A stretch of DNA of 22,956 nt from an uncultured Mycoplasmatota bacterium (GCA_900548725.1 URLV01000018.1:1-22956), one strand, 5' to 3'. Shown: positions 1-7,316, counted from the first letter of the stretch. The notes: a model not told the origin generated them from the letters alone. A program made the numbers and translations.

Positions 1-51
1 TTATTATCTGATAAAATTAAATTAAGTGGTGCGGTTGAAATTACAATATAA
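1..51 (+). CDS. C-terminal end of an unidentified protein (5' truncated by window edge)
   Basis: Frame 1 is open from the window edge to a TAA at 49-51, giving a 16-residue tail (LLSDKIKLSGAVEITI). The alternating hydrophobic/polar pattern looks like a real C-terminal beta strand. The stop lies directly before a strong hairpin terminator at 52-81, as expected for the end of a transcription unit. Too little remains to name the protein. Confidence 0.5.
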   Translation, partial: LLSDKIKLSGAVEITI

Positions 52-81
52 AAAAAATGGTCCAGTGTTAGACCATTTTTT
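52..81. terminator. Bidirectional intrinsic terminator between the upstream gene and prsA
   Basis: An 11-bp perfect inverted repeat (AAAAAATGGTC at 52-62, GACCATTTTTT at 71-81) has an 8-nt loop and A/T runs on both outer sides. It can form a hairpin with a U-run in either direction. It serves the forward gene ending at 51 and the reverse prsA gene ending at 89. Confidence 0.85.
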
Positions 82-88
82 AGTATAA

Positions 89-1096
89 TTAATTGTTTGA
101 TGAAGTTGTAGTTGAAGTAGCATAATAATTATATAAAGAGTTTATATATTTATTATAACTAGATTTTAATTCATCATCTTCTATTTTCATACCTTTATCT
201 TTTCTTAGTTCTTTTAATGCAGTTATAGAAATAGTTTTATCTTCATTAACTTTTTTCTCTGCTAAAGTTTTAATAATATCTTCTTTAACATCTTTAAGTT
301 CTTTTTTATCATATTCTTTAGTCTTTTTAATTATATGATATCCATAAGAAGTTTTAACTGGTTCTTTAGTGTATTCATCAACTTTTAATGCATATGCAGC
401 AGTTTCAAAAGCTTCTTCCATATCACCTTTGTTGAATTTTCCTAAAGCTCCTCCTTTATCTTTGTTAGAGTCATCTTTAGAATATTTCTTAGCTAACTCA
501 CTAAAGTCTTCACCATTATTTAACTTTTCAATAACTTCTTTTGCAGTTTTTTTAGCTTTTTCTTCAGCTTTTGTCTTTTCTTTATCAGTTGCATCATCTT
601 TAACATCTGCAGTTATTAAAATATGACTTGCTTCGATATCTCCAACAATATCAGTATCATAATAAGATTCTATTTCTTTATCTGTAACTTGTTTTTTTGC
701 GTAGTCGTCAGTTGCTAAGTCTCTAAAATAATTTAATTCTATGTACTCTTTAAATTCTTTTAAAGTATTATAGCCATAATAACTTCTTATAGCATTTAAT
801 AGTTCTTCATCAGAGTCATAATTTTTCTTTAAATTTTTAACTTGTTCATCAGCGTAATCTTCAGCGTCATTTAACTTATCTTTATATTCTTTAAATAATA
901 TTTCTTTATCAATCATATCAATTAATATACTTATAGCATATCTATCTTTTAAATTGTCATATAATGAATCTACACTAATTCCATCTAATTTATCGAATTT
1001 AACTACGGCTTCTTCACTATTTTTTAATTTTGATACTTTACCACAACCACACATTGCTAAACCAATCAATATAGTAACTAAAACTTTCTTTTTCAA
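89..1096 (-). CDS. prsA: PrsA-type extracellular foldase lipoprotein (parvulin peptidyl-prolyl isomerase)
   Basis: 335 aa. The first ~18 residues form a lipoprotein-like signal peptide: KKK, a hydrophobic core, then cysteines at 16 and 18. Neither site is a perfect lipobox, so which cysteine would be lipidated is unclear. Residues ~155-258 are a parvulin rotamase domain with the usual landmarks: EASHILI, DFSELAKKYS, GGALGKFNKGDM and SYGYHIIK. A charged helical N-region (about 40-145) and a C-terminal helix flank it, as in PrsA. The family sits on the outer face of the membrane and helps secreted proteins fold by proline isomerisation. The start is TTG at 1094-1096, with AAGGA about 9 nt upstream. 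The tail is Ser/Thr/Asn-rich. The gene is monocistronic, with its own promoter (1129-1157) and terminator (52-81). Confidence 0.9.
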   Translation of the reverse strand: MKKKVLVTILIGLAMCGCGKVSKLKNSEEAVVKFDKLDGISVDSLYDNLKDRYAISILIDMIDKEILFKEYKDKLNDAEDYADEQVKNLKKNYDSDEELLNAIRSYYGYNTLKEFKEYIELNYFRDLATDDYAKKQVTDKEIESYYDTDIVGDIEASHILITADVKDDATDKEKTKAEEKAKKTAKEVIEKLNNGEDFSELAKKYSKDDSNKDKGGALGKFNKGDMEEAFETAAYALKVDEYTKEPVKTSYGYHIIKKTKEYDKKELKDVKEDIIKTLAEKKVNEDKTISITALKELRKDKGMKIEDDELKSSYNKYINSLYNYYATSTTTSSNN

Positions 1097-1128
1097 ATCT
1101 ATCTTCCTTTCTTTTAATTACAAATATT

Positions 1129-1157
1129 ATTATAACTTGATAATCATAAAATTACAA
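1129..1157 (-). promoter_or_regulatory. Promoter of prsA
   Basis: Read on the reverse strand: TTGTAA (1152-1157), a 17-bp spacer, then TATAAT (1129-1134). The predicted start site is about 25-30 nt before the TTG start codon. The spacing and -10 box match a housekeeping sigma promoter. Confidence 0.7.
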
Positions 1158-1222
1158 TAAAATACTCACAAAAAAGTGTGATTTGCCATAAAATAAAGTG
1201 AGTAATGAAAAGGAGGGGTTTT

Positions 1223-1327
1223 ATGAACCGCGGAGGATGCTGTGCTAATAACGGTGGCGTTGGAGCTGCTGCATTCATATTAGTACTATTTATTTTATTA
1301 ATTATCATAGTAGGGGCTTTCATTTAA
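1223..1327 (+). CDS. YjcZ-like small hydrophobic membrane peptide, 34 aa
   Basis: ATG at 1223 follows a strong Shine-Dalgarno AAGGAGG. The product has a Gly/Cys/Asn-rich head (MNRGGCCANNGG) and one hydrophobic helix (about residues 14-34, core FILVLFILLIIIV) running to the C-terminus. This matches the layout of the YjcZ/SscA family of tiny membrane peptides, some of which are spore-coat assembly factors in Bacillus. The family link is made from memory and function here is unknown. GC is about 38% and it uses AAC, CGC, TGC, GGC, TTC and ATC, unlike its AT-extreme neighbours. That suggests high expression or a different history. A related peptide follows 13 nt downstream. Confidence 0.75.
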   Translation: MNRGGCCANNGGVGAAAFILVLFILLIIIVGAFI

Positions 1328-1340
1328 GGAGGGATTATAT

Positions 1341-1469
1341 ATGAATAAATCAACTTGTACAAGTGCAAGCACTACAGCTAGAGGTAATAATAAATTCGGT
1401 GATTTCTTCATCGTGTTAGTACTATTCATATTACTTGCAATCATTGTTAGTGCTGTATTTACTTATTAA
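1341..1469 (+). CDS. Second small hydrophobic membrane peptide related to the upstream YjcZ-like peptide, 42 aa
   Basis: ATG at 1341 follows AAGGAGGG (overlapping the end of the upstream gene), spacing about 8. The soluble head is Ser/Thr/Asn-rich with one Cys. It leads to a C-terminal hydrophobic helix (about residues 22-40, FFIVLVLFILLAIIVSAVF) that closely resembles the helix of the 34-aa peptide (FILVLFILLIIIVGAFI). The two are probably paralogues made from one message ending at the terminator at 1468. Phe is mostly TTC, which is unusual here. Function unknown; a membrane micropeptide or YjcZ-type protein is the best description. Confidence 0.7.
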   Translation: MNKSTCTSASTTARGNNKFGDFFIVLVLFILLAIIVSAVFTY

Positions 1470-1490
1470 AGAGGGTAACCTCTTTTTTTT
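1468..1490 (+). terminator. Intrinsic terminator of the small-peptide pair
   Basis: AAAGAGG (1468-1474), loop GTAA, CCTCTTT (1479-1485), then a continuous T-run to 1490. The stem overlaps the stop codon of the second peptide. Confidence 0.9.
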
Positions 1491-1502
1491 TAAACTTTTA
1501 TA

Positions 1503-1511
1503 TGCTAGAAT
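1503..1511 (+). promoter_or_regulatory. Extended -10 promoter of the HerA-like gene
   Basis: TG (1503-1504), one base, then TAGAAT (1506-1511). The only candidate -35 is a T-run. It lies just after the preceding terminator and about 25 nt before the start codon. Confidence 0.5.
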
Positions 1512-1536
1512 GTATATAGAATAGAAGGTGTTTTAT

Positions 1537-3291
1537 ATGTTTGGTAGTATTTTAAAAATATATGATGATCATGTAATAATAGAAAATAAATCTAATGTTA
1601 TCGATACTAATTATTTAAATTTACATGTAATATTTAATGATAATGATAAAAAAGTAGTTGGTGAGATAATTAATATAGAAAGAGATATTATTGATATATT
1701 ATTAATTGGTATAATAAATGATAATGTTTTTACAAGTGGATTAGTTAGAAAACCTAATTTGAGTGGTGGATGTAGGGTAATATATAAAAGTGAATTAGAA
1801 TTATTACTTGGTAATCAAGATTTAGATAACGTAGATTCATTTTATATAGGAAAGAGTTTAGTGTATGATGGTTTTAGCATAACTAGTAAATTTAATAATT
1901 TCTTTTCTAATCATTTTGCTGTAATAGGAAATACTGGCAGTGGTAAAAGTTGTACTGTAACTAGATTATTACAGAATATATTTTATAAAAGCTCATCTAA
2001 CTTACCTCGTGGAGCTCATATAGCTTTATTTGATGTTTATGGAGAGTATAATAATGCTTTTAAAAGTTTAAATAATATTGATGGAATGGGATTTAAAAAT
2101 TATTCTACTAAAGTAGATTTAACTGAAGGTGAAATAATAAATATTCCAGCTTACTTTTTAAGTGTTGATGATTTAGCTTTGTTATTAGATGTCAATAGTC
2201 CAAATCAATTGCCAATACTTGAAAAAACTTTAAAGTTGGTATATATATTTAAAAATACTGATGAAAATGTATCGAAATATAAAAATGATATTATTGCTAG
2301 CTGTTTACTTGACATATTAACTAGTGGTAGAACTAGTACTCAAATTAGAGATCAAGTTATCGCTGTGTTATCTAGATATAATACTCCAACTTTGAATTTA
2401 GAAACAGAGATTGCTCAACCGGGATATACAAGAACTATTAGACAATGTTTAAATATAGATCAACAAGGAAAGATGAACTCTGTACAATATGTTGTTGACT
2501 TATTAGAAAAGTATAAGAAATTAGATTTAGGTACTATAAAAGGTATTCCTAATTTTATATATAGTTTGGATGATATTTATTATGCAATGGAATTTGCTCT
2601 TATAAGTGAGGGAGTTCTTAAAAGTGATAAAATGTATGATTTATATAATCAACTTAAAGTTAGATTACAACAAATAATAAATAGTGATTATAAAGAATAT
2701 TTTAAAGTAGGAGAATTTGTTTCTAAAGGTGAATATGTTAGAAATCTGTTTAAGAGTAATAGAAATTATCAAATAATTAATTTTAATTTAAATTATATTG
2801 ATGAAAGAATGGCTAAAAAATTAACTAAAATATTATCAAAAATGTTTTTTGATTTTGCAACTGGATTAGATAATAGAGGAAGTTTTCCTATACATATAAT
2901 TTTGGAAGAAGCTCATAGATATGTTCAAAATGATAATGATATAAATATATTGGGTTATAATATTTTTGATAGAATAACTAAAGAAGGTAGAAAATATGGT
3001 GTTATTCTTGGTATGATTACACAAAGACCTAGTGAACTATCAGTAACTAGTTTAAGTCAATGTTCTAACTTTGTGGTATTAAGAATGTTTTATCCAGATG
3101 ATTTGAATATGATTAAATCTATAACTAGTAATATAACTGATAGCACTTTTGAAAAGTTAAAATCTTTTTTACCAGGAAATGCTTTAGTATTTGGTACATC
3201 TTTTAAATTACCTTTATTAGTAAAAGTAGATCTACCTAATCCAATGCCTGAAAGTACTAGTGTAAATATTAGTGATGAATGGTATAAATAG
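1537..3291 (+). CDS. HerA-like (DUF87) hexameric DNA translocase/helicase ATPase
   Basis: 584 aa from ATG 1537, chosen because GAAGGTG sits 6 nt upstream; an in-frame GTG at 1528 lies inside that ribosome-binding site. The N-terminal ~110 residues are beta-rich, like the HAS barrel of HerA. Walker A is GNTGSGKS at 131-138, followed by CTVTRLLQ. Walker B is IILEEAH at 454-460. A sensor-like TQRPSEL (495-501) and SQCSNFVVLRM follow. HerA/FtsK-type ATPases pump DNA; archaeal HerA works with the nuclease NurA in end resection, and bacterial homologues often pair with a nuclease or SIR2-type partner. No such partner is adjacent. The gene stands alone between its own extended -10 promoter and a strong terminator, so a housekeeping DNA-processing role is more likely than a defence cassette. 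Confidence 0.85.
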   Translation: MFGSILKIYDDHVIIENKSNVIDTNYLNLHVIFNDNDKKVVGEIINIERDIIDILLIGIINDNVFTSGLVRKPNLSGGCRVIYKSELELLLGNQDLDNVDSFYIGKSLVYDGFSITSKFNNFFSNHFAVIGNTGSGKSCTVTRLLQNIFYKSSSNLPRGAHIALFDVYGEYNNAFKSLNNIDGMGFKNYSTKVDLTEGEIINIPAYFLSVDDLALLLDVNSPNQLPILEKTLKLVYIFKNTDENVSKYKNDIIASCLLDILTSGRTSTQIRDQVIAVLSRYNTPTLNLETEIAQPGYTRTIRQCLNIDQQGKMNSVQYVVDLLEKYKKLDLGTIKGIPNFIYSLDDIYYAMEFALISEGVLKSDKMYDLYNQLKVRLQQIINSDYKEYFKVGEFVSKGEYVRNLFKSNRNYQIINFNLNYIDERMAKKLTKILSKMFFDFATGLDNRGSFPIHIILEEAHRYVQNDNDINILGYNIFDRITKEGRKYGVILGMITQRPSELSVTSLSQCSNFVVLRMFYPDDLNMIKSITSNITDSTFEKLKSFLPGNALVFGTSFKLPLLVKVDLPNPMPESTSVNISDEWYK

Positions 3292-3316
3292 AATACATAT
3301 TGTATTCTATTTTTTG
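3287..3316 (+). terminator. Intrinsic terminator of the HerA-like gene
   Basis: A perfect 11-bp stem (AATAGAATACA at 3287-3297, TGTATTCTATT at 3301-3311) with a 3-nt loop, followed by a T-rich tract. The stem includes the TAG stop codon. Confidence 0.9.
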
Positions 3317-3337
3317 TTTGATAAAATAATACACTGT

Positions 3338-3359
3338 TAGGAAGATAGTAGGAAGATAG
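3338..3359 (+). repeat. Exact tandem duplication of an 11-bp unit
   Basis: TAGGAAGATAG occurs twice head to tail (3338-3348, 3349-3359). It lies in the gene-free 3317-3443 stretch, just after a possible TGA-TAAAAT extended -10 (3319-3327). No ORF covers it. Confidence 0.8.
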
Positions 3360-3443
3360 AAATATATCGAAAATTAAATATATGGAACGATATACTTTAT
3401 ACTTTTTTGTTGGATAAATTTAAAATCATAAAACCTAATAAAT

Positions 3444-3465
3444 AAAAAAACGGAACTTAGTTCCG
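3444..3465 (-). terminator. Intrinsic terminator of rpmB
   Basis: Read on the reverse strand: CGGAAC (3465-3460), a 3-nt loop, GTTCCG (3456-3451), then a run of seven T (3450-3444). It lies just after the rpmB stop codon. Confidence 0.9.
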
Positions 3466-3471
3466 AATTTA

Positions 3472-3660
3472 TTAAGCAGTCTTTTCAGTTTTTTTGCTAG
3501 CTTTTCTTATAGTTCTAGCTTCTCTAGCAGTTAATCTAACTTTTTCTCCATTTATTGTATAAGTTTGTAAATTTGGGTTTTGTCTCATTTTAGTAGCATT
3601 TAATGCATGAGATCTTTTGTTACCAAATAAAGGTTTTTTAGTTGTTACTTTTGTTGCCAT
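3472..3660 (-). CDS. rpmB: 50S ribosomal protein L28
   Basis: 62 aa. It carries the L28 signature KKPLFGNKRSHALNATK, then NPNLQ and the GEKVRLTAREARTIRK region. It is a structural protein of the large subunit. The first residues lack the CxxC-type zinc ligands of some L28 forms, so this is a zinc-independent variant. The start ATG at 3658-3660 follows GGAGGG at a good distance. It is monocistronic, with a promoter at 3693-3721 and a terminator at 3444-3465. The usual length is 58-78 aa, so it is complete. Confidence 0.95.
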   Translation of the reverse strand: MATKVTTKKPLFGNKRSHALNATKMRQNPNLQTYTINGEKVRLTAREARTIRKASKKTEKTA

Positions 3661-3692
3661 TAGTTTTCCCTCCTTAATAAGAATTCTAACCT

Positions 3693-3721
3693 AGTTTATC
3701 ATAAATGAAATACAAAGTCAA
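3693..3721 (-). promoter_or_regulatory. Promoter of rpmB
   Basis: Reverse strand: TTGACT (3721-3716), a 17-bp spacer, TAAACT (3698-3693). The near-consensus -35 fits a strongly expressed ribosomal-protein gene. Confidence 0.75.
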
Positions 3722-3860
3722 ACAACTTTTGAACTTAAAATTATTTTTTTGATAAATTTATTATATTTTTGTTAATTTTTTTATAAAAATCATAATATAT
3801 TAATATTTTTAAATATTATAAAAATAATATGACTTATAATTAAACAAAAATTAATAACTT

Positions 3861-3893
3861 AAACTAGTTAAGGACTAGTTTTTATTGTATAAT
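3861..3893 (+). promoter_or_regulatory. dnaE promoter with an overlapping inverted repeat (possible operator)
   Basis: A consensus -10 TATAAT lies at 3888-3893, about 22 nt before the dnaE start. The expected -35 zone (3865-3870, TAGTTA) is poor. It falls inside a perfect 8-bp inverted repeat: AAACTAGT (3861-3868), TAAGG, ACTAGTTT (3874-3881). The repeat could be a repressor site. As a hairpin it is followed by only a short T tract (TTATTG), so termination is less likely. The rest of the intergenic region (3722-3860) is A/T runs with nothing else I can name. Confidence 0.5.
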
Positions 3894-3915
3894 AAATTTA
3901 GAAAGGTCGTGCTAT

Positions 3916-6768
3916 ATGAATTATATTAATTTAGGAATAGTATTAGATTATACATTACTAAATAGTTTAGTTAAAATAGATAATTTGGTAGAATATGCAA
4001 ATAATAATAATATAAAAGTACTTGGTATATTAAATGATAATTTATATGGTACTATGGAATTTTATACTAAATGTAAAAATAATAATATAAAACCTATTAT
4101 TGGTTTAATAAAAGAAACAGATTCTTTAGAATATTATTTGTATCCTAAAAATTATGAAGGTTTAGTAGATTTATTTAATGAGAGATTTTATACAGATAAT
4201 ATTATATGTGTTATACCATGTAAATCAAAAGAATTATATAATAAAATTAACATTGTTGATAAATATATTAGTTATATAAATAAAGATGAATTAAATGATA
4301 GTTTAGGTGTTACTAACAATGTAGTATCAATAAATAAAGTGTATAGTTTAGATAAAGATAGTGTTAAGTATGTAAATTATTTACATATGATAGATAAAGG
4401 TTTAACTATTAGTGATTATAGTTTTCTTGATTATAGTAATAATGTAATTGGTAAAAATTATGATGAGTTTGATATTAGTACTACTATACAGTTTAGTAAT
4501 ATGATTGATATTAATATTTGTTCTGATAAAAAATATATACCTAAATATTGTGATGATAGTTATGATTTTTTAAAAAAATTATGTAATAAAGGACTTATTA
4601 AAAGACTTAATAATAAAGTTAGTGATCAATATAAGAATAGATTAGAGTATGAACTTAATGTAATTAAGAATATGGGATATGTTGATTATTTTTTAATAGT
4701 TTATGATTATGTAAGATATGCTAAAGTAAATGATATTATGGTTGGGCCTGGAAGGGGTAGCGCTGCAGGTAGTTTAGTTAGTTATACATTAGGTATAACT
4801 GAAATAGATCCTATTAAATATAATTTATTATTTGAAAGATTTTTAAATCCTGAAAGAGTTACTATGCCAGATATTGATATAGATTTTGATGCTACTAAAA
4901 GATATAAAGTAATTGATTACGTTGTTAGTAAGTATGGAAGAGATAAAGTTAGTAATATAATGACATATGGTACTTTGGGTAGTAAACAAGTACTTAGAGA
5001 TGTTTCTAAATGTTTAGAAGTTGATAGTAAGATAGTTGATAGATTAAGTAATTTTATAGAGGCTAAAAAAAGTTTAAAAGATAATTTAAATGATAATGTA
5101 AAAAAGATGATAGAACAATATAGTAATTTAAAGAATGCATATTATGTTGCTATGAAATTAGAAGGTATAAAACGACAAATTGGAACTCATGCTGCAGGTG
5201 TAGTTATTAGTAGTGTTAGCTTAACTGATTTAGTTCCTGTTATAAAGAGTGATAATAATTATTTGACTGGCTATACAATGGAGTATTTGGAACAATTAGG
5301 ATTATTGAAAATGGACTTTCTTGCTATTAAAGATTTAACTATATTAGATAGTATTATGAAATCTGTTGAAAATAAAATAGGTAGAAAAATTAATATACAT
5401 TCAGTACCATTAAATGATAAAAAAACATATATAGAATTTTCTAAAGGAAATACTAGTGGCGTTTTTCAATTTGAAAGTAGTGGAATGAAGAATTTTTTGA
5501 GAAAATTAAATCCTAGTAATTTTTCTGATTTAATTGCTGCTATTGCTATATTTAGACCTGGTCCAATGGCAAATATTGATAGTTATATAGCTAGAAAAAA
5601 TGGTAAAGAAGAAGTCGATTATATTAGTGATGATTTAAAACCTATTCTTGAAAGTACTCATGGTATTATTATTTATCAGGAGCAAATAATGCAAATACTT
5701 TCTACAATGGCTCATTATTCTTTTGCTGAAGCAGATTTAATTAGACGTGCTATTAGCAAAAAGAAAATGAATATTATTGAAGAGGAAAAAAACAAATTTA
5801 TTACTAATTCTGTTAATAATGGCTATAGTGAAGAAACTTCTATAAAAGTATATGATTTAATTATTAAATTTGCAAATTATGGATTTAATAAAAGTCATTC
5901 AGTTAGTTATGCGTTGATTGGTTATGAAATGTGTTTTTTAAAAACTCATTATCCAATATATTTTTATGAAGCATTATTGAATCATAATATTGGAAGTGAT
6001 TTGAAAACAAAAGAATATTTAGGATGTTTAAAAAGAATGAATATTAATATATGTAAACCTGATATTAATTTAAGTAGTAGCAAATACAAAGTTGTAGATG
6101 ATAAAATATTATTGCCATTTAATATAATTAAAACTATTGGAACTAGTGTTAGTGATTTAATAGTAAATGTAAGAAAAGATGAGTTTAAAGATTATTTTGA
6201 TTTTGTAAGAAAAGTTAATGTTAATGGTGTTGGAGAAAAAACTATTCAATTATTAATAATGTCTGGTTGTTTAGATTCTTTTGGTATTAATAGACATACT
6301 ATGATGGAAAATTTAAGTAATGCAATAGATTACAGTGAACTTTCTGGTGATGGTGATGATATGTTTGTTAGCGTTCCTAATTTAGAATATTATGAAGAAT
6401 ATGATAGTGAAGAACTTATAAAGTATGAAAAAGATGTTTTTGGTTTTTATTTATCAGACCATCCTATAGTTAAATATAATAATAGTATTAAATTAATAGA
6501 TTTAAAAGATTTTTTTGATAAATCTGTTAAACTATATTTATTAGTTGATGAAATGATGAAAATAAAAACTAAGGATGATGCTGATATGGCTTTCTTAGTT
6601 TGTAGTGATGAAACTGATAATGCTGATTTAATTATTTTTCCTAATAAATTTAAATTATTAAATGATATAAAAATAGGAGATATAGTTAATGTGTATGGTA
6701 GAGTAGAAAAAAGATATGATAAATATCAAATATTAGTAAATGATATTAAGAAAGTTTATAAGCAATAA
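3916..6768 (+). CDS. dnaE: DNA polymerase III alpha subunit, DnaE type
   Basis: 950 aa, family C replicative polymerase. Palm landmarks: YxRLEYELxVI (from ~238), GPGRGSAAGSL (277-287), and PDIDIDFD (318-325) with the catalytic aspartates D321 and D323. The third catalytic Asp is D467 in LLKMDFLA. GTHAAGVVIS (423-432) and FRPGPM (546-551) are fingers and substrate-side motifs. A C-terminal OB fold covers about 870-949. The protein is short for DnaE (usually 1,050-1,160 aa). Much of the loss is at the N-terminus, where the PHP domain is reduced and lacks its HxH metal motif (one His, H157, in the first ~200 residues). No proofreading activity is expected from it. The ATG follows AAAGG. In Bacilli, DnaE usually extends primers beside PolC; PolC is not in this window. 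Confidence 0.95.
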   Translation: MNYINLGIVLDYTLLNSLVKIDNLVEYANNNNIKVLGILNDNLYGTMEFYTKCKNNNIKPIIGLIKETDSLEYYLYPKNYEGLVDLFNERFYTDNIICVIPCKSKELYNKINIVDKYISYINKDELNDSLGVTNNVVSINKVYSLDKDSVKYVNYLHMIDKGLTISDYSFLDYSNNVIGKNYDEFDISTTIQFSNMIDINICSDKKYIPKYCDDSYDFLKKLCNKGLIKRLNNKVSDQYKNRLEYELNVIKNMGYVDYFLIVYDYVRYAKVNDIMVGPGRGSAAGSLVSYTLGITEIDPIKYNLLFERFLNPERVTMPDIDIDFDATKRYKVIDYVVSKYGRDKVSNIMTYGTLGSKQVLRDVSKCLEVDSKIVDRLSNFIEAKKSLKDNLNDNVKKMIEQYSNLKNAYYVAMKLEGIKRQIGTHAAGVVISSVSLTDLVPVIKSDNNYLTGYTMEYLEQLGLLKMDFLAIKDLTILDSIMKSVENKIGRKINIHSVPLNDKKTYIEFSKGNTSGVFQFESSGMKNFLRKLNPSNFSDLIAAIAIFRPGPMANIDSYIARKNGKEEVDYISDDLKPILESTHGIIIYQEQIMQILSTMAHYSFAEADLIRRAISKKKMNIIEEEKNKFITNSVNNGYSEETSIKVYDLIIKFANYGFNKSHSVSYALIGYEMCFLKTHYPIYFYEALLNHNIGSDLKTKEYLGCLKRMNINICKPDINLSSSKYKVVDDKILLPFNIIKTIGTSVSDLIVNVRKDEFKDYFDFVRKVNVNGVGEKTIQLLIMSGCLDSFGINRHTMMENLSNAIDYSELSGDGDDMFVSVPNLEYYEEYDSEELIKYEKDVFGFYLSDHPIVKYNNSIKLIDLKDFFDKSVKLYLLVDEMMKIKTKDDADMAFLVCSDETDNADLIIFPNKFKLLNDIKIGDIVNVYGRVEKRYDKYQILVNDIKKVYKQ

Positions 6769-6820
6769 AAAAATTAATTAATGAGAATATGAATCTTTGT
6801 CTTTAATTAATTTTTTTTTT
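6767..6820 (+). terminator. Candidate all-A/T terminator of dnaE inside the 3' end of the convergent gene
   Basis: AAAAAAATTAATTAA (6767-6781) can pair with TTAATTAATTTTTTT (6803-6817) across a 21-nt loop, and ten T end at 6820. The stem is 15 bp but entirely A-T, so its strength is doubtful. The right arm lies within the convergent coding sequence. Confidence 0.4.
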
Positions 6821-7239
6821 GTTTCTTTTTCATTTATGTAATCATCTATAAATTGAAAAGAAGAGACACTTGCTAATGATTGATTTGTTTGTAGTAGAGG
6901 AAGAATAGTTTTTTCATCTGAAATTATAATAATTGTTTTATTGTTATCCCATAATAATTCTCTTTTAAATACTAATCTATAATATAAAGAATCAATATTA
7001 TTTATATTTATGTTAGTTAATAAAATGTTTTTTTTCTTTATAATATTATCTATTATTATGTTGTCGTCTACGATTTTACTGTCGTCAATAATAACTATAC
7101 TTTCTAAAGTTGAAATGTTCTTAAAAAAATAATTTCTTATATTTATATCATTTGAAATTATAAACAAATAAGCATATCCATTATATTTAATTGTTTTTAA
7201 TATTAAATTTAATTTATGATTTAGTTTTTCTTTTTCCAT
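6778..7239 (-). CDS. Unrecognised small protein; resembles an AAA-type domain lacking the Walker A loop
   Basis: 153 aa. The start ATG at 7237-7239 follows AAAGGAA, with an extended -10 promoter at 7268-7276. I do not recognise the family with confidence. It reads as alternating beta strands and helices: YLFIISNDINIRNYFFKNI where a P-loop would be (no GxxxxGK[ST]), SIVIIDDS, KNILLTNININNI in a Walker-B-like place, then RELLWDNNKTIIIISDE and a SLASVSSFQFIDDY segment. The last part recalls the end of STAND/AAA-like domains in TPR proteins (an LNxxRExLW-type helix, a hydrophobic strand, then an SxxxxFxF end). No other domain is attached. Its stop lies 9 bp from the convergent dnaE stop. It is AT-rich like its neighbours. 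Confidence 0.6.
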   Translation of the reverse strand: MEKEKLNHKLNLILKTIKYNGYAYLFIISNDINIRNYFFKNISTLESIVIIDDSKIVDDNIIIDNIIKKKNILLTNININNIDSLYYRLVFKRELLWDNNKTIIIISDEKTILPLLQTNQSLASVSSFQFIDDYINEKETKKKLIKDKDSYSH

Positions 7240-7267
7240 TATTATTTCCTTTCTTTTGATAAATCTT

Positions 7268-7276
7268 ATTATATCA
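7268..7276 (-). promoter_or_regulatory. Extended -10 promoter of the 153-aa gene
   Basis: Reverse strand TG-A-TATAAT (7276-7268), about 30 nt before the ATG. There is no good -35. Confidence 0.5.
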
Positions 7277-7310
7277 TTAATTTAATATTTTTTGTTTGAT
7301 AAAAATATTA

Positions 7311-7316
7311 TATAAT
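7311..7316 (+). promoter_or_regulatory. -10 box of the LTA-synthase-like gene
   Basis: TATAAT (7311-7316) lies 21 nt before the ATG, with only a T-rich -35 region. The implied 5' UTR is about 15 nt and just includes the ribosome-binding site TTGGAG. It shares the 98-bp gap with the divergent promoter at 7268. Confidence 0.5.

Noticed and set aside
369..1160. Forward open frames opposite prsA (369-626, 954-1160)
   Set aside because: They lie antisense to the prsA coding sequence and show no recognisable domain or start signal.
1537..3291. HerA-like ATPase as part of an antiphage HerA-SIR2/nuclease system
   Set aside because: No SIR2, NurA or other nuclease/effector gene adjoins it; both sides are closed by terminators and its composition matches the chromosome.
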